Shown: positions 8,530 through 19,876, numbered from the stretch's first letter. The stretch is 64,000 nucleotides of DNA from Siccirubricoccus phaeus (GCF_008360935.1 NZ_SRXO01000001.1:310001-374000), one strand, 5' to 3'. The notes: generated from the letters alone by a model not told the origin. Program-made: numbers and translations.

Positions 8530-10725
8530 GTGACTTCCCTCTGGCGCGCCGCCGAAGCTGCGGTGGCGGCGCTGGTGGCGGGCCGCCATGGCGATCCCTT
8601 TGCGCTGCTCGGCCCGCATGAACTCGCCGGCCAGCGCGTGCTGCGCGCCTTCCTGCCCGGGGCGGAGGCGCTGGAGGCGCTGACCGCAGCCGGCTCCGTG
8701 CCGGTGGCCTTGCGCGACCCCGCCGGCTTCTTCGAGGGGCCCGTTCCTCCCGGCCCCTACCGCCTCCGCGCCCGCCGCGGCGCCGAGAGCTGGGAGCTGG
8801 ACGACCCCTACGCCTTCGGCCCGACCCTGGGTCCGCTGGATGACCATCTGCTGGTCGAGGGCACGCACACGGAGCTGCCGGACCGCCTCGGCGCCCATCC
8901 CTGCCTGCATGAAGGCATTGCCGGCACCCGCTTCGCCGTCTGGGCGCCGCATGCGCGGCGGGTTTCCGTGGTGGGCGACTTCAACGCCTGGGATGGCCGC
9001 CGCCACCCCATGCGCAAGCGGATCGACAGCGGGTTGTGGGAGATCTTCCTGCCCGGCATCGGCCCGGGGACGCGCTATAAATACGAGCTGCTTGGCCCGG
9101 ACGGCGCCCTGCTGCCGCTGAAGGCCGACCCCCATGGCTTCGCCGCCGAATTGCGCCCCGCCACCGCCAGCATCGTCGCCACGCTGGACTTCGCCTGGAC
9201 CGATGCCGCCTGGATGGCGGCCCGCGCCGAACGCCTTGCCCGGCGCGAGCCGCTCTCGATCTACGAAATCCACGCCGCGTCCTGGCGCCGCCACCCGGAT
9301 GGCCGCTTCTACGACTGGGACGAGCTGGCGGCCGCCCTCATCCCCTATGTGGCGGAACTCGGCTTCACCCATATGGAGCTGATGCCGGTGATGGAGCATC
9401 CGCTGGATGCCTCCTGGGGCTACCAGATCGTCGGGCTGCATGCCGTCACCGCCCGGCTCGGTGGCCCGGCCGGCCTCGCCCGCTTCATCGACGCGGCGCA
9501 TGCGGCCGGCATCGGCGTGATCCTGGATTGGGTCCCGGCGCATTTCCCGCGCGACGCGCATGGCCTGGCCCGATTCGACGGCACCCCGCTCTATGAGCAT
9601 CCGGACCCGAAGCGCGGCAGCCATCCCGGCTGGGGCACGCTGGTCTTCGACTATGGCCGGCCGGAGGTCGCCGCTTTCCTCACCGCCAATGCCCTGTTCT
9701 GGCTGGAACTCTTCCATGCCGACGGGCTGCGCGTCGATGCCGTCTCCGCCATGATCCATCTGGACCATGCGCGCGCCCCCGGCGAATGGGCGCCCAACCC
9801 GGACGGCTCGACCGAGAATCGGGAGGCCACCACCTTCCTCCGCCGCCTCAACGCCCTGGTGCGGGAACGCTGCCCCGGCGCCCTGATGATAGCGGAAGAG
9901 GCGACCGCCGCCCCCGACATCACCCGGCCCGAAGGCCTCGGCTTCGCCTTCAAATGGAATATGGGCTGGATGAATGACAGCTTGCGCTACCTGGCCCAGG
10001 ACCCCATCCATCGGCGCTGGCATCATGGTTTGATGAATTTCGCCCTGATGTATGCCTGGGCGGAAGACTTCATCCTGCCCCTCAGCCATGACGAGGTGGT
10101 GCATGGCAAGGGGACGCTGCTGGGGCGGCTGCCCAAGGGGGACAGCCATGATGATTGGCAGCGCTTCGCAACCCTCCGGGCCTATTACGCCTATATGTGG
10201 GGTCACCCGGGAAAGAAGCTGCTGTTCATGGGCCAGGAATTCGCCCCTTGGCGGGAATGGTCGGAAGCGCAGGAGCTGGATTGGTGGCTGCTGCAGCACG
10301 CCCCGCATCAGGGCATGCGGCGCCTCGTCGCCGACCTCAACCGGCTGCACCGGCAGCTTCCCCCGCTGCACGCAAGGGATGCCGAGCCGGAGGGGTTCCG
10401 CTGGATCGAGGCGGATGATGCCGCGCATTCCGTCTTCGCCTGGCTGCGCTTCGACGGGGCAGGGGGGAAGCCCATCGCCGTGATCAGCAATTTCACCCCG
10501 GTCCCTCGGCAGGGGATGCGCTTCGGCCTGCCCCTGGCCGGGCGGTGGCGGGAGATTCTTAACACCGATGCCGGCTGCTATGGCGGAACGAATGCGGGTA
10601 ACCTCGGCGCGGTCATCGCCGAGGCGCAGCCCAGCCACGGCCTGCCCTGCTCCGCCGGGCTGCTGCTGCCGCCGCTCGCGACGCTGTACCTGATGCCGGA
10701 GGAGGAGGCGGGGCCGCATGGCTGA
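8530..10725 (+). CDS. glgB: 1,4-alpha-glucan branching enzyme
   Basis: 731 aa, GH13/CBM48; it creates the alpha-1,6 branches of glycogen. The N-terminal CBM48 region includes [20 protein letters not shown]. The barrel has the four GH13 regions: [23 protein letters not shown] with the catalytic Asp near residue 403, IAEEAT with the catalytic Glu near 456, and [13 protein letters not shown]. Translation starts at a GTG directly after the T-rich tail of the upstream hairpin, so the ribosome site is poor; this is the only in-frame start before the conserved N-terminus. It overlaps glgC by eight bases (10718-10725), suggesting coupled translation. Confidence 0.96.
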   Translation: MTSLWRAAEAAVAALVAGRHGDPFALLGPHELAGQRVLRAFLPGAEALEALTAAGSVPVALRDPAGFFEGPVPPGPYRLRARRGAESWELDDPYAFGPTLGPLDDHLLVEGTHTELPDRLGAHPCLHEGIAGTRFAVWAPHARRVSVVGDFNAWDGRRHPMRKRIDSGLWEIFLPGIGPGTRYKYELLGPDGALLPLKADPHGFAAELRPATASIVATLDFAWTDAAWMAARAERLARREPLSIYEIHAASWRRHPDGRFYDWDELAAALIPYVAELGFTHMELMPVMEHPLDASWGYQIVGLHAVTARLGGPAGLARFIDAAHAAGIGVILDWVPAHFPRDAHGLARFDGTPLYEHPDPKRGSHPGWGTLVFDYGRPEVAAFLTANALFWLELFHADGLRVDAVSAMIHLDHARAPGEWAPNPDGSTENREATTFLRRLNALVRERCPGALMIAEEATAAPDITRPEGLGFAFKWNMGWMNDSLRYLAQDPIHRRWHHGLMNFALMYAWAEDFILPLSHDEVVHGKGTLLGRLPKGDSHDDWQRFATLRAYYAYMWGHPGKKLLFMGQEFAPWREWSEAQELDWWLLQHAPHQGMRRLVADLNRLHRQLPPLHARDAEPEGFRWIEADDAAHSVFAWLRFDGAGGKPIAVISNFTPVPRQGMRFGLPLAGRWREILNTDAGCYGGTNAGNLGAVIAEAQPSHGLPCSAGLLLPPLATLYLMPEEEAGPHG

Positions 10726-11986
10726 GAGACAGGAACGGTCCCTGGCGCCGCTGGCCCGCACCGCCATGGCCTTCGTGCTGGCCGGCGGCCGCGGCAGCCG
10801 GCTGATGGAGCTCACCGACCGCCGCGCCAAGCCGGCCGTCTTCTTCGGCGGCAAGTCGCGGATCATCGACTTCGCGCTGTCCAACGCCATCAATTCCGGC
10901 ATCCGCCGCGTCGCCGTCGCCACCCAGTACAAGGCGCACAGCCTGATCCGGCATCTGCAGCGCGGCTGGAATTTCCTCCGCCCCGAACGCAATGAGAGCT
11001 TCGACATCCTGCCGGCCAGCCAGCGCGTCTCGGAACACGCCTGGTACCAGGGCACGGCGGATGCGGTGTTCCAGAACATCGACATCATCGAGGATCTGGC
11101 GCCGCGCCACATCGTGCTGCTGGCGGGCGACCACATCTACAAGATGGATTACGAGACGATGCTGCAGCAGCACCTCGCCGCCGGCGCCGAGGTGACGGTG
11201 AGCTGCATGACCGTGCCGCGCCTGGAAGCCAGGGGCTTCGGCGTGATGGCGGTGGACGAGGCCGGCCGCATCGTCGATTTCGTCGAGAAGCCGGCCGACC
11301 CGCCCTGCATCCCGGGCCATCCCGACCTCGCTTTGGCCAGCATGGGCATCTATGTCTTCGAGACGCGCTTCCTGATCGAGCAGTTGAAGCGCGACGCGGC
11401 CGACCCTGCTTCCTCCCGCGATTTCGGCAAGGACATCATCCCCCATCTGGTCACGCGCGGCAGGGCGCTGGCGCATCGCTTCGAGACCTCCTGCGTCCGT
11501 TCCTCCATGGAGGCCAGCCCTTATTGGCGGGATGTCGGCACCGTGGACGCCTATTGGGAGGCGAATGTCGACCTGACCGACGTCATCCCCGGCCTCGACC
11601 TGTTCGACCGGGACTGGCCGATCTGGACCTATGCCGAGATCACCCCGCCGGCGAAATTCGTGCATGACCTGGAGGGGCGGCGGGGCGAGGCCATCGCCTC
11701 CCTGGTCTCCGGCGGTTGCATCGTCTCCGGCGCCACGGCGCGGCGCTCGCTGCTCTTCACCAATGTCCACCTGCATTCCTACGTGGCGCTGGAGGGCGCG
11801 GTGCTGCTGCCGGAGGTGGATGTCGGCCGCCGCGCCAGGCTGCGCAACGTGGTGGTGGATCGCGGCGTGCGGATTCCGGAAGGGCTGGTGGTGGGGGAGG
11901 ATCCGGTGGCGGATGCCGCCAGGTTCCGCCGGACGGAGAAGGGCATCTGCCTCATCACCCAGCCCATGCTGGACCGCCTGGCGTGA
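10718..11986 (+). CDS. glgC: Glucose-1-phosphate adenylyltransferase (ADP-glucose pyrophosphorylase)
   Basis: 422 aa. It makes ADP-glucose, the donor for GlgA, and is usually the allosterically controlled step of bacterial glycogen synthesis. The nucleotidyltransferase signature [20 protein letters not shown] is at residues ~18-37, followed by the substrate region [13 protein letters not shown] and GTADAVFQN. The C-terminal third has the left-handed beta-helix repeats expected for the regulatory domain. The ATG overlaps the end of glgB and the stop overlaps the GTG start of glgA (GTGA), so glgB-glgC-glgA are translationally linked. Confidence 0.97.
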   Translation: MAERQERSLAPLARTAMAFVLAGGRGSRLMELTDRRAKPAVFFGGKSRIIDFALSNAINSGIRRVAVATQYKAHSLIRHLQRGWNFLRPERNESFDILPASQRVSEHAWYQGTADAVFQNIDIIEDLAPRHIVLLAGDHIYKMDYETMLQQHLAAGAEVTVSCMTVPRLEARGFGVMAVDEAGRIVDFVEKPADPPCIPGHPDLALASMGIYVFETRFLIEQLKRDAADPASSRDFGKDIIPHLVTRGRALAHRFETSCVRSSMEASPYWRDVGTVDAYWEANVDLTDVIPGLDLFDRDWPIWTYAEITPPAKFVHDLEGRRGEAIASLVSGGCIVSGATARRSLLFTNVHLHSYVALEGAVLLPEVDVGRRARLRNVVVDRGVRIPEGLVVGEDPVADAARFRRTEKGICLITQPMLDRLA

Positions 11987-13440
11987 GCCGCCCGCAGCTT
12001 CGCCTGCTGGCCATCGCCTCGGAATGCTTCCCGCTGGTGAAGACCGGCGGGCTGGCCGATGTGGTCGGCGCGCTGCCCGGGGCGCTGGCGGCGGAGGGCA
12101 TCGCCACCACCACCCTGCTGCCGGGCTACCCCGCCGTGCTTGCCGCGCTGGCGGGTGCCGCCCCGCGCCGGGTTCTACCGGAGTTGTTCGGCGGCCCGGC
12201 CCGGGTGTTGGCGGCGCAGGCGCATGGGCTGGAATTGCTGGTGCTGGAGGCGCCGCATCTCTTCGACCGGCCGGGCAACCCCTATCTGGCGCCGGGGGGT
12301 GGCGAGTGGGAGGACAACCCGCTGCGCTTCGCCGCCCTCGGCGCCGCCGGCGCGCTGCTGGCGCGGGAGGCAGGCTTCGACGCCGTCCATGCGCATGACT
12401 GGCAGGCGGGGCTGGCGCTGGCCTATCTGAAGCACGGCGCGGGGCGGTCCATGCCCGCGCTCTTCACCATCCACAACCTCGCCTTCCAGGGGCAGTACCC
12501 GGTTTCGCTCTTTCCCCGTCTCGGCCTGCCGCCGGAAGCCTTCGCAGTGACGGGGCTGGAGCATTACGGCCGCATCGGCTTCCTCAAATCCGGGCTGTGG
12601 TATGCCGACCGCATCACCACCGTCTCCCCCACCTATGCCGCGGAAATCCTGACGCCCGAGGGCGGGATGGGGCTGGACGGGCTGCTGCGCGGCCGGGGCG
12701 GGGTGGTGGAGGGCATATTGAACGGCCTCGACACCGCGGAATGGGACCCGGAGAAGGATGCGCGGCTGGCCGCCCGCTTCTCCACCGCCGACCCGGCGCC
12801 GCGGGCGGCGAACAAGGCGGCGCTGCAGCGGCGGCTGGGGCTGGCGGAGGATGCTGCCGTGCCGCTCTTCGCCTTCATCGGCCGGCTGGCCTGGCAGAAG
12901 GGGGTGGACCTGGTGCTGGAGGCGCTGCCCCGGCTGCTGGGCGGCGGGGCGCAGCTCGCTATCCTGGGCAGCGGGGATTCAGGGCTGGAGGCGCGCTGCC
13001 GCGGCGCCGCCGGCGCCCATCCCGGGCGGATCGGCGCCTTCATCGGCTTCGAGGAAGGGTTGGCCCGGCTGCTCTATGGCGGCGTGGATGCGGTGCTGGT
13101 GCCGAGCCGCTTCGAGCCCTGCGGCCTGACCCAGCTCTGCGCCCTGCGCTATGGCGCGCCGCCGATCGTGGCGCGGGTGGGCGGGCTGGCGGATACGGTG
13201 ATCGACGCCAATGAGATGGCGCTGGCGGCGGGCACGGGCACGGGGCTGCAATTCGCCCCGGGCTCGGTGGAGATGCTGGGGGCGGCGATCCAAAGGGCGA
13301 TCGGGCTGTGGCGGCAGGGGCCGGCCTGGCGGCGGATCCAGGCGAATGCCATGGCCAGCGATGTGTCCTGGCGCCGCTCGGCCGGGCGCTACGCGGCGCT
13401 GTTCCGGGAGATGGTGCGGGCGGAGGTGATTGACGCCTGA
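11983..13440 (+). CDS. glgA: Glycogen synthase (ADP-glucose type, GT5)
   Basis: 485 aa. It transfers glucose from ADP-glucose to the growing alpha-1,4-glucan. The start is the GTG overlapping the glgC stop (GTGA); this puts the conserved N-terminus [20 protein letters not shown] with its ADP-glucose-binding KTGGL motif at residues ~6-25. Longer upstream reading is only frame extension through glgC. The C-terminal Rossmann domain has [13 protein letters not shown] and [17 protein letters not shown], typical of GT5. It is the last gene of the glg operon and converges on the efflux operon across a palindrome-rich spacer. Confidence 0.97.
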   Translation: MSRPQLRLLAIASECFPLVKTGGLADVVGALPGALAAEGIATTTLLPGYPAVLAALAGAAPRRVLPELFGGPARVLAAQAHGLELLVLEAPHLFDRPGNPYLAPGGGEWEDNPLRFAALGAAGALLAREAGFDAVHAHDWQAGLALAYLKHGAGRSMPALFTIHNLAFQGQYPVSLFPRLGLPPEAFAVTGLEHYGRIGFLKSGLWYADRITTVSPTYAAEILTPEGGMGLDGLLRGRGGVVEGILNGLDTAEWDPEKDARLAARFSTADPAPRAANKAALQRRLGLAEDAAVPLFAFIGRLAWQKGVDLVLEALPRLLGGGAQLAILGSGDSGLEARCRGAAGAHPGRIGAFIGFEEGLARLLYGGVDAVLVPSRFEPCGLTQLCALRYGAPPIVARVGGLADTVIDANEMALAAGTGTGLQFAPGSVEMLGAAIQRAIGLWRQGPAWRRIQANAMASDVSWRRSAGRYAALFREMVRAEVIDA

Positions 13441-13611
13441 GGTCGGGGGCTTCGCCCCCGAAGCCCCCAGCAGAGGGCTCTGCCCTCTGCACTCCCGCCG
13501 GGGGGAAGAGCTTCCCCCCAGACCCCGCCCTGAGTCTGCTGGTTCAACCTGCCGACTCACAGCAGGGTCCAGGGGCAGCGCTCCTGGCGGGGGTTGGGGG
13601 CGAAGCCCCCA
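13441..13611. terminator. Symmetric hairpin repeat block between convergent glgA and RND gene
   Basis: This 171-bp block has GGGGGCTTCGCCCCC 5 nt after the glgA stop (13445-13459) and its exact reverse complement just before the opposing gene's stop (13596-13610). Each convergent gene therefore meets the same hairpin in sense orientation. Between them are a GCAGAGGGC/GCCCTCTGC hairpin (about 13471-13491), a GGGGGGAAG/CTTCCCCCC hairpin, and a central GAGTC...GACTC dyad (about 13533-13558). A bidirectional terminator role is inferred from placement; U-tracts are absent. Confidence 0.6.
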
Positions 13612-16600
13612 TCACTCCGCCGGCGCCGCCACCAGCCCGTGCCGCCGCCGCGGCGCCCGGTCCAGCGCCAGGTAGACGACCGGCGTGGTGTAGAGTGTCA
13701 GGAGCTGCGAGAGCAGCAGCCCGCCGATGATGGCGATGCCGAGCGGATGCCGCAGCTCCGACCCCGCGCCATGCTCCAGCACCAGCGGCACCGCGCCGAA
13801 GATCGCCGCCAGGGTCGTCATCAGGATGGGCCGGAAGCGTTCCCGGCAGGCGGCGAGGATGGCCTCGACGCCGCCGATCCCCTCCGACCGCTCATGCTCC
13901 AGCGCGAAATCCACCAGCATGATGGCGTTCTTCTTCACGATGCCCATCAGCAGGATGACGCCGATCAGCGAGATCACGCCGAAGGGCGTGTTGGTCCAGA
14001 GCAGCGCCAGCAGCGCGCCGATGCCGGCCGTCGGCAGGGTGGAGATGATGGTGACCGGGTGCAGCAGGTGCTCGTACAGCACGCCGAGCACGATGTAGAT
14101 CGCGAGCACCGCGGCCAGGATCAGCAGCGGCATGCCGGTGGTGAAGGATTGGAAGGCGCGGGCGTTGCCGGCGAATTCCGTGCGCAGCCCGTCCGGCAGG
14201 CCGATCTCCGCCGCGGCGCGTTCCACCAGTGCCGTCGCCTGGCCGATGGCGACGCCTTCCATCAGGTTGAAGGTGATGGTCGCGGCCGGGTAGAGGCCCT
14301 GATGCGTCACCGAAAGCGGCGCATGCGTCCGCTCCACCTTCACCAGGGAGGACAGCGGCACCATCGTCCCGTCCGCGGCGGTGAGGTAGATATTGTCCAC
14401 CTGCTCCGGGTGCTGCGCCTCGCGCGGGTCCACTTCCAGCACCACCCGGTACTGGTTGCGGCTGCGGTAGAGGATGGAGACCTGGCGCTGGGAGAAGGCG
14501 CCGTTCAGCGCCGCCGTCACGCCGGAGACGGAAATGCCTAGCCGCGACGCGGCGTCGCGGTCGATGACGACCCGCGTCACCAGCCCGGCGCGCTGCTGGT
14601 CCGAATTCACATCCGCGATGCCCTCCACGGTGCGCAGCTTGTCCACCAGCTTTTCCGACCAGGTGGCGAGGTCCTCGAGGTTCGGCGCCAGCAGCACGAA
14701 TTGGAAGGAGGCATTGCCGGCGCGGCCGCCGATCTGCACGTCCTGCACCGAGCGTAGGAAGGCCTGGACGCCGGGGATGGCGTTCAGCGGCCGGCGCAGC
14801 CGATCGATCACCTGCTGGGCGGAGACGCCGCGCTCCGCCAGCGGCTTCAGGCTGATGAACATCCGCCCGGTGGAGGAGGAGCCGCCGAAGCCGCTGGACC
14901 CGACGGAGGAGGCGATCGAGGCGATGGCAGGGTCGCGCCGCAGCACCTCCACCACCTTCTCCTGCAATTGCAGCATGGCTTGGAAGGAGGTGTCGGGCGA
15001 GGCCCGGGTGGAGCCCATGATGAGGCCGGTATCCTGGTCCGGCACGAAGCCCTTCGGCACCACGGTATAGAGCCAGGCGGTGACGCCGACGAGCGCGACG
15101 GTGAAGACCAGCATCAGCCGCCGCACCCGCAGCACATAGCCGAGGCTCCAGAGATAGCCGGCGGTGAGCTTTTCCATGCCCCGGTCCACGGCGCGGCTGA
15201 AGCGGCCGGGCGGCGGCGGCGCCTCCCGCGCCAGATGCGCCGCCAGCATGGGCGTGAGGGTGAGGGAGATGACGCCGGAAATGGCGACGGCAATGGCGAG
15301 GGTCGCGGAGAATTCCCGGAACATCCGCCCGACCACGCCGCCCATGAAGAGCAGCGGAATGAAGACGGCGATGAGCGAGACGGTGATGGAGACGACGGTG
15401 AAGCCGATCTGCCGCGCCCCTTCCAGCGCCGCCTGCATGGGCTTCATGCCGCGCTCCGTCAGCCGCGCCATGTTCTCGATCATCACGATGGCGTCGTCCA
15501 CGACGAAGCCGACCGAGATGGTCAGCGCCATCAGGGAGAGGTTGTCCAGCGAATAGCCCATCAGCCACATCGCCGCGAAGGTGCCGAGGAGGGAGAGCGG
15601 CACCGCCGCGCCTGCCGCCACCACCGCCGAGATGCGCTTCAGGAAGATCGCCACCACCAGGATGACCAGGGCGATGGAGATCAGCAGGGTGAGCTGCACC
15701 TCGTCGACGCTCGCCCGGATGGTCTCGGAGCGGTCGCGGATGGTCATGATCTCCACGCCGCCGGGCAGCCAGCGGCGCAGCTCCGGCATCATCGCCTGGA
15801 TGCCCTCCACCACCTCCAGCACATTGGCGTCGGCCTGCTTGAAGATGGTCATCTGCACGGCGGGGCGGCCATCGACGGAGCCGCCCTGGCGGCGGTCCCG
15901 CACATCCAGCGCGACGCGGGCGATGGCGCCGAGCCGCGTCACCGCGCCATCCGCGGTGCGGCGGATGATGAGCTGGGCGTATTCCTCCGGCGTGTTCAGC
16001 CGGTCATTCACCGCGATGGCGGCGGCCTGGTCCCGCCCGTCGATCAGCCCGGTGGGCATGGTGACATTGGCGCCGGTGATCGCCTGGCGGATCGCCTCCA
16101 GCCCGATATTGGCCGAGGCCGCCGCCGCGGGATTCACCGTGACGCGGATGGCCGGCTGCTCGGCGCCCTGGATGTTCACGGTGGCGACGCCCCGCACCTG
16201 GGCGAGGCGCGGCGCGATCAGGCTGTCCGCGACGTCGTAGATGTCGCCGGGCGTCGCGGTCTCCGAGGTCAAAGCGAGGATCAGCACCGGCGCGTCGGCC
16301 GGGTTGGCCTTGCGGAAGAAAGGCGGGTTGGGCAGCGGCGGCAGGTCGCTGCCGGCGGCGTTCAGCGCCGCCTGCACGTCGCGCGCGGCGCCCTCCACAT
16401 CCCGGGAAAGGTCGAATTGCACGATCAGGACGGTGCTGCCGAGGGAGGAGGAGGAGGTCAGCTCCGTCACCCCGGGGATGGCGCCGATGCGCCGTTCCAG
16501 CGGCGCCGCGACGGCGGAGGCCATGGTGGAGGGATCCGCCCCCGGCAGGCTGGCGGTGATGAAGATGGTGGGCAAATCCACCCGCGGCAGCGGCGCGATG

Positions 16601-16698
16601 GGCAGGTGGAAATAAGCGGCGAGGCCTGTGAGGGCGAGGCCGATCGCCAGCAGCGCGGTGGCGATGGGCCGGCGGATGAAGGGCTCGCTGATGGACAT
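13612..16698 (-). CDS. RND multidrug efflux pump, inner-membrane subunit (MdtC-like)
   Basis: This 1028-aa inner-membrane proton antiporter has the AcrB/MdtC architecture: a first helix after residue 10, a large periplasmic porter domain, six helices, a second porter domain and the final helices. In TM4, VGFVVDDAIVMIENM carries the paired aspartates of the proton relay; LLMGIVKKNAIMLVDFALE in TM10 supplies the lysine. The N-terminus PFIRRPIATALLAIGLALTG is typical of the MdtB/MdtC group. It follows the other RND gene by one base, so both are expected in one complex, as in heteromeric MdtBC. No insertion or frameshift is evident. Confidence 0.93.
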   Translation of the reverse strand: MSISEPFIRRPIATALLAIGLALTGLAAYFHLPIAPLPRVDLPTIFITASLPGADPSTMASAVAAPLERRIGAIPGVTELTSSSSLGSTVLIVQFDLSRDVEGAARDVQAALNAAGSDLPPLPNPPFFRKANPADAPVLILALTSETATPGDIYDVADSLIAPRLAQVRGVATVNIQGAEQPAIRVTVNPAAAASANIGLEAIRQAITGANVTMPTGLIDGRDQAAAIAVNDRLNTPEEYAQLIIRRTADGAVTRLGAIARVALDVRDRRQGGSVDGRPAVQMTIFKQADANVLEVVEGIQAMMPELRRWLPGGVEIMTIRDRSETIRASVDEVQLTLLISIALVILVVAIFLKRISAVVAAGAAVPLSLLGTFAAMWLMGYSLDNLSLMALTISVGFVVDDAIVMIENMARLTERGMKPMQAALEGARQIGFTVVSITVSLIAVFIPLLFMGGVVGRMFREFSATLAIAVAISGVISLTLTPMLAAHLAREAPPPPGRFSRAVDRGMEKLTAGYLWSLGYVLRVRRLMLVFTVALVGVTAWLYTVVPKGFVPDQDTGLIMGSTRASPDTSFQAMLQLQEKVVEVLRRDPAIASIASSVGSSGFGGSSSTGRMFISLKPLAERGVSAQQVIDRLRRPLNAIPGVQAFLRSVQDVQIGGRAGNASFQFVLLAPNLEDLATWSEKLVDKLRTVEGIADVNSDQQRAGLVTRVVIDRDAASRLGISVSGVTAALNGAFSQRQVSILYRSRNQYRVVLEVDPREAQHPEQVDNIYLTAADGTMVPLSSLVKVERTHAPLSVTHQGLYPAATITFNLMEGVAIGQATALVERAAAEIGLPDGLRTEFAGNARAFQSFTTGMPLLILAAVLAIYIVLGVLYEHLLHPVTIISTLPTAGIGALLALLWTNTPFGVISLIGVILLMGIVKKNAIMLVDFALEHERSEGIGGVEAILAACRERFRPILMTTLAAIFGAVPLVLEHGAGSELRHPLGIAIIGGLLLSQLLTLYTTPVVYLALDRAPRRRHGLVAAPAE

Positions 16699-16699
16699 G

Positions 16700-19600
16700 C
16701 TATTCTGCCGGCGCCCCGCCCTGGGCTCCCCCTTGGGGCGCCGCCGCCCGCCGCCGCACCAGCCGGCGGGCGGCGCGGCGGAGATCCTCCATCGCCAGGT
16801 AGATCACCGGCGTGGTGTAGAGGGTGATCACCTGGCTCAGCAGCAGCCCGCCCACCACGGAGACGCCGAGCGGCCGGCGCAGCTCGGAGCCCGTCCCGGT
16901 CTCCAGCATCAGCGGCAGGGCGCCGAGCAGCGCCGCCATCGTCGTCATCATGATCGGGCGGAAGCGCAGCAGCGAGGCCTCAATGATCGCCTCGCGCGGG
17001 GCGCGGCCATGGTCGCGCTGCGCTTCCAGCGCGAAGTCGATCATCATGATGGCGTTCTTCTTCACGATGCCCATCAGCAGCACGATGCCGATCAGCCCGA
17101 CCACGGACAGGTCGAGGCCGAAGGCCAGCAGCGCCAGCAGCGCGCCGATGCCGGCGGAGGGTAGGGTGGAGAGGATGGTGACCGGGTGGATCACGCTCTC
17201 ATAGAGCACGCCGAGCGTGATGTAGATGACGATGATGGCGGCGAGGATCAGCCAGGGCTCGCCCTGCAGCGAACGCTGGAACTCCGCCGCATCGCCGGCG
17301 AAGCTGCCGATGATGGTGTTCGGCATCTCCAGCTCCTGCTCCGCCTGCCTTATGGCCTCCACCGCGGCGCCGAGGGAGGCGCCGGGGGCGAGGTCGAAGC
17401 TCAGGGTGATGGCCGGGAATTGCGCCTGCTTCGTCACCGTCAGCGGCCCGGCGGCACGGCCGATGCGGGCGATCTCGGCCAGCGGCACCTGCGCGTTGCC
17501 GGAGGCCTGGGTGGTGGCGGTCGTCGTCGTCGTTGCACTGCTCGCCGCGCTGGTCGCCGGCACGCGGAGCTGGCCGATCACGCTCGGGTCGTCGCGGATC
17601 TCGGGCGTCGCCTCCAGCACCACGCGGTACTGGTTGTTCTGGGCGTAGATGGTGCTGATCTGGCGCTGGCCGAAGGCGTCGTACAGCGTGTCGTCGATCG
17701 CCTGCATGGTCACGCCGAGCCGCCCCGCCGCATCGCGGTCCACCTCCACCGTGACGCGCTGGCCGCCGTCGCGCTGGTCGGAAGCGAGGTCGCGGAACAG
17801 CGGCAGGCGCCGCAGATGCGCTTCCAGCTCGCCGGCGAAGCGCGCCAGCTCGGTGCCGTCCGGCGCCATCAGCGTGTACTGGTAGGCGCTGGCGCCGGGG
17901 CGGGCGCCGATCTGGATATCCTGCACCGGCGACAGGTGCACCGAAATGCCGGGCAGCGCGTCCAGCGCGGGCTGCATGCGCAGCGCGATCTCCTGCGCCG
18001 TCAGCGCCCGCTCCTCCCGCGGCCGCAGCACGGCGGTGATGCGGCCGGTATTGGAGGCCGGGTTGACGATGCCGGCGCCGACCACGGAGGTGACGGCGAC
18101 CACATCCGGGTCGGCGCCGATCGCCTCCGCCGCCGCGTGCTGCAGGGCGGAGATGCGGGCGAAGGAGGCATCCTCCGGCCCCTCCACCGTGGCGATGATG
18201 AGGCCGGTATCCTGCTGCGGCAGGAAGCCCTTCGGCATGAAGACGTAGAGCGCGACGGTCCCGGCGACGGTCGCCGTGGCCAGCAGCAGCATCGCCCCCT
18301 CGTGGCGCAGGGTCCAGTGCAGGCTGCGCCCATAGGCCTGGCGCACCGCCTCGAAGCCGCGCTCGAAGACCCTGCCGACCCAGCCGCCGCCCGCCGCCTC
18401 ATGCCGCAGCAGCTGGCCGCACATCATCGGCGTCAGCGTCAGGGAGACGAACATGGAGACGGTGACGGAGATGGTCAGCACCAGGGCGAATTCCTGGAAC
18501 AGCCGCCCCACCACCCCCGGCATGAAGAGCAGCGGGATGAACACCGCGACCAGCGAGACGGTGAGCGAGACCACGGTGAAGCCGATCTGCCGCGCGCCCT
18601 CATAGGCGGCGTCCAGCGGCTTCTTCCCTTCCTCGATCAGCCGGACGATGTTCTCGATCATCACGATGGCGTCGTCCACGACGAAGCCGGTCGCGATGGT
18701 CAGCGCCATCAGCGAGAGGTTGTCCAGCGAATAGCCGCAGAAGGCCATGATCGCGAAGGTGCCGAGCAGCGAAAGTGGCAGGGCGACGCCCGGGATGATG
18801 GTGGCGCGCAGGCTGCGCAGGAACAGCCAGATGACGGCGACGACGAGGAACACCGCCAGCACCAGGGTGAATTGCACGTCATGGACCGAGGCGCGGATGG
18901 TCTCCGTGCGGTCCGCCACCACATGCAGGCTGGCGCCGGTCGGCAGCGCCCTTTGCAGCATGGCGAGCTGGCCGCGCACCTGCTCCACCGTGCGGACGAT
19001 ATTGGCGCCGGGCTGGCGCTGCACATCGATCAGCACGGCGGGGTGGCCGTCGTACCAGGCGCCGTTCAGCGTGTTCTCCAGGTCCCGCACCGCGCTGCCG
19101 ACATCGCGCAGCCGCACCGGCGCGTCATTGCGGTAGGCGATGATGAGGTTGGCGAAATCCTCCGGCGCCTGGATCTGGTCATTGGCCATCACCGCGCTGG
19201 CCTGGCGCGGCCCGTCCACGCTGCCCTTCGGCGTGTTGACGTTGCCCGCGGTCACCGCGCTGCGGACATCCTCCAGCGAAAGCCCATAGGCCGCCAGCCG
19301 CCTGGGATCCGCCTGCAGCCTTATGGCCGGCCGCATGCTGCCCTGCACGACGACGCGGCCGACGCCGCTCACCTGCGCCAGGCGCTGCGCCAGCAGCGTA
19401 TCCGCGGCGTCGGAAAGCTGGTGGATCGGCAGGGTCTCGCTGGTCAGGGCCAGGGTGATGATGGCCGGGTCCGCCGGGTTCACCTTCGCATAGGTGGGCG
19501 GGTAGGGCAGGGTGCTCGGCAGGGTGCCGCGCGCCGCGTTGATCGCCGCCTGTACGTCCTGCGCCGCATCGTCGATGTCGCGGTCGAGCGCGAATTGCAG

Positions 19601-19876
19601 GGTGATGCGGCTGGTGCCGGGGCCGGAGACGGAGACGATGTCCGTCAGCCCCGAGATCGGCGCGAGCTGGCGTTCCAGCGAGGCGGTGACCAGCAGCGCC
19701 ACCGTCTCCGGCGAGGCGCCGGGCAGGTTGGTCGTCACCTCGATGGTGGGGAAATCCACCTCCGGCAGGGCGGAGACCGGCAGGCGCTGATAGCCGAGCC
19801 CGCCGAGCAGCAGCAGGGCGAGCGCCAGCAGCCAGGTCGCGATGGGCCGGGCGATGAAGGGGGCGGAGATGTTCAT
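16700..19876 (-). CDS. RND multidrug efflux pump, inner-membrane subunit (MdtB-like)
   Basis: This 1058-aa paralogue of the next gene has an N-terminus PFIARPIATWLLALALLLLG, the TM4 proton relay TGFVVDDAIVMIENIVRL and the TM10 segment LLMGIVKKNAIMMIDFALE. It is ~30 residues longer than its partner. Part of the excess is a low-complexity Ala/Ser/Thr insert at residues ~772-792 in the second periplasmic porter domain (encoded at about 17500-17560), unusual for the family. A membrane-fusion gene lies 18 bp upstream. Substrates are unknown; the sensor and ECF genes heading the operon hint at metal or envelope stress. Confidence 0.93.
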   Translation of the reverse strand: MNISAPFIARPIATWLLALALLLLGGLGYQRLPVSALPEVDFPTIEVTTNLPGASPETVALLVTASLERQLAPISGLTDIVSVSGPGTSRITLQFALDRDIDDAAQDVQAAINAARGTLPSTLPYPPTYAKVNPADPAIITLALTSETLPIHQLSDAADTLLAQRLAQVSGVGRVVVQGSMRPAIRLQADPRRLAAYGLSLEDVRSAVTAGNVNTPKGSVDGPRQASAVMANDQIQAPEDFANLIIAYRNDAPVRLRDVGSAVRDLENTLNGAWYDGHPAVLIDVQRQPGANIVRTVEQVRGQLAMLQRALPTGASLHVVADRTETIRASVHDVQFTLVLAVFLVVAVIWLFLRSLRATIIPGVALPLSLLGTFAIMAFCGYSLDNLSLMALTIATGFVVDDAIVMIENIVRLIEEGKKPLDAAYEGARQIGFTVVSLTVSLVAVFIPLLFMPGVVGRLFQEFALVLTISVTVSMFVSLTLTPMMCGQLLRHEAAGGGWVGRVFERGFEAVRQAYGRSLHWTLRHEGAMLLLATATVAGTVALYVFMPKGFLPQQDTGLIIATVEGPEDASFARISALQHAAAEAIGADPDVVAVTSVVGAGIVNPASNTGRITAVLRPREERALTAQEIALRMQPALDALPGISVHLSPVQDIQIGARPGASAYQYTLMAPDGTELARFAGELEAHLRRLPLFRDLASDQRDGGQRVTVEVDRDAAGRLGVTMQAIDDTLYDAFGQRQISTIYAQNNQYRVVLEATPEIRDDPSVIGQLRVPATSAASSATTTTTATTQASGNAQVPLAEIARIGRAAGPLTVTKQAQFPAITLSFDLAPGASLGAAVEAIRQAEQELEMPNTIIGSFAGDAAEFQRSLQGEPWLILAAIIVIYITLGVLYESVIHPVTILSTLPSAGIGALLALLAFGLDLSVVGLIGIVLLMGIVKKNAIMMIDFALEAQRDHGRAPREAIIEASLLRFRPIMMTTMAALLGALPLMLETGTGSELRRPLGVSVVGGLLLSQVITLYTTPVIYLAMEDLRRAARRLVRRRAAAPQGGAQGGAPAE

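Noticed and set aside
5773..11136. A 1787-codon open frame antisense to the glycogen operon
   Set aside because: It is a shadow of glgP-glgB-glgC created by extreme third-position GC. Its product is His/Gln/Arg/Gly-rich without any domain, and the sense genes carry complete catalytic motifs.
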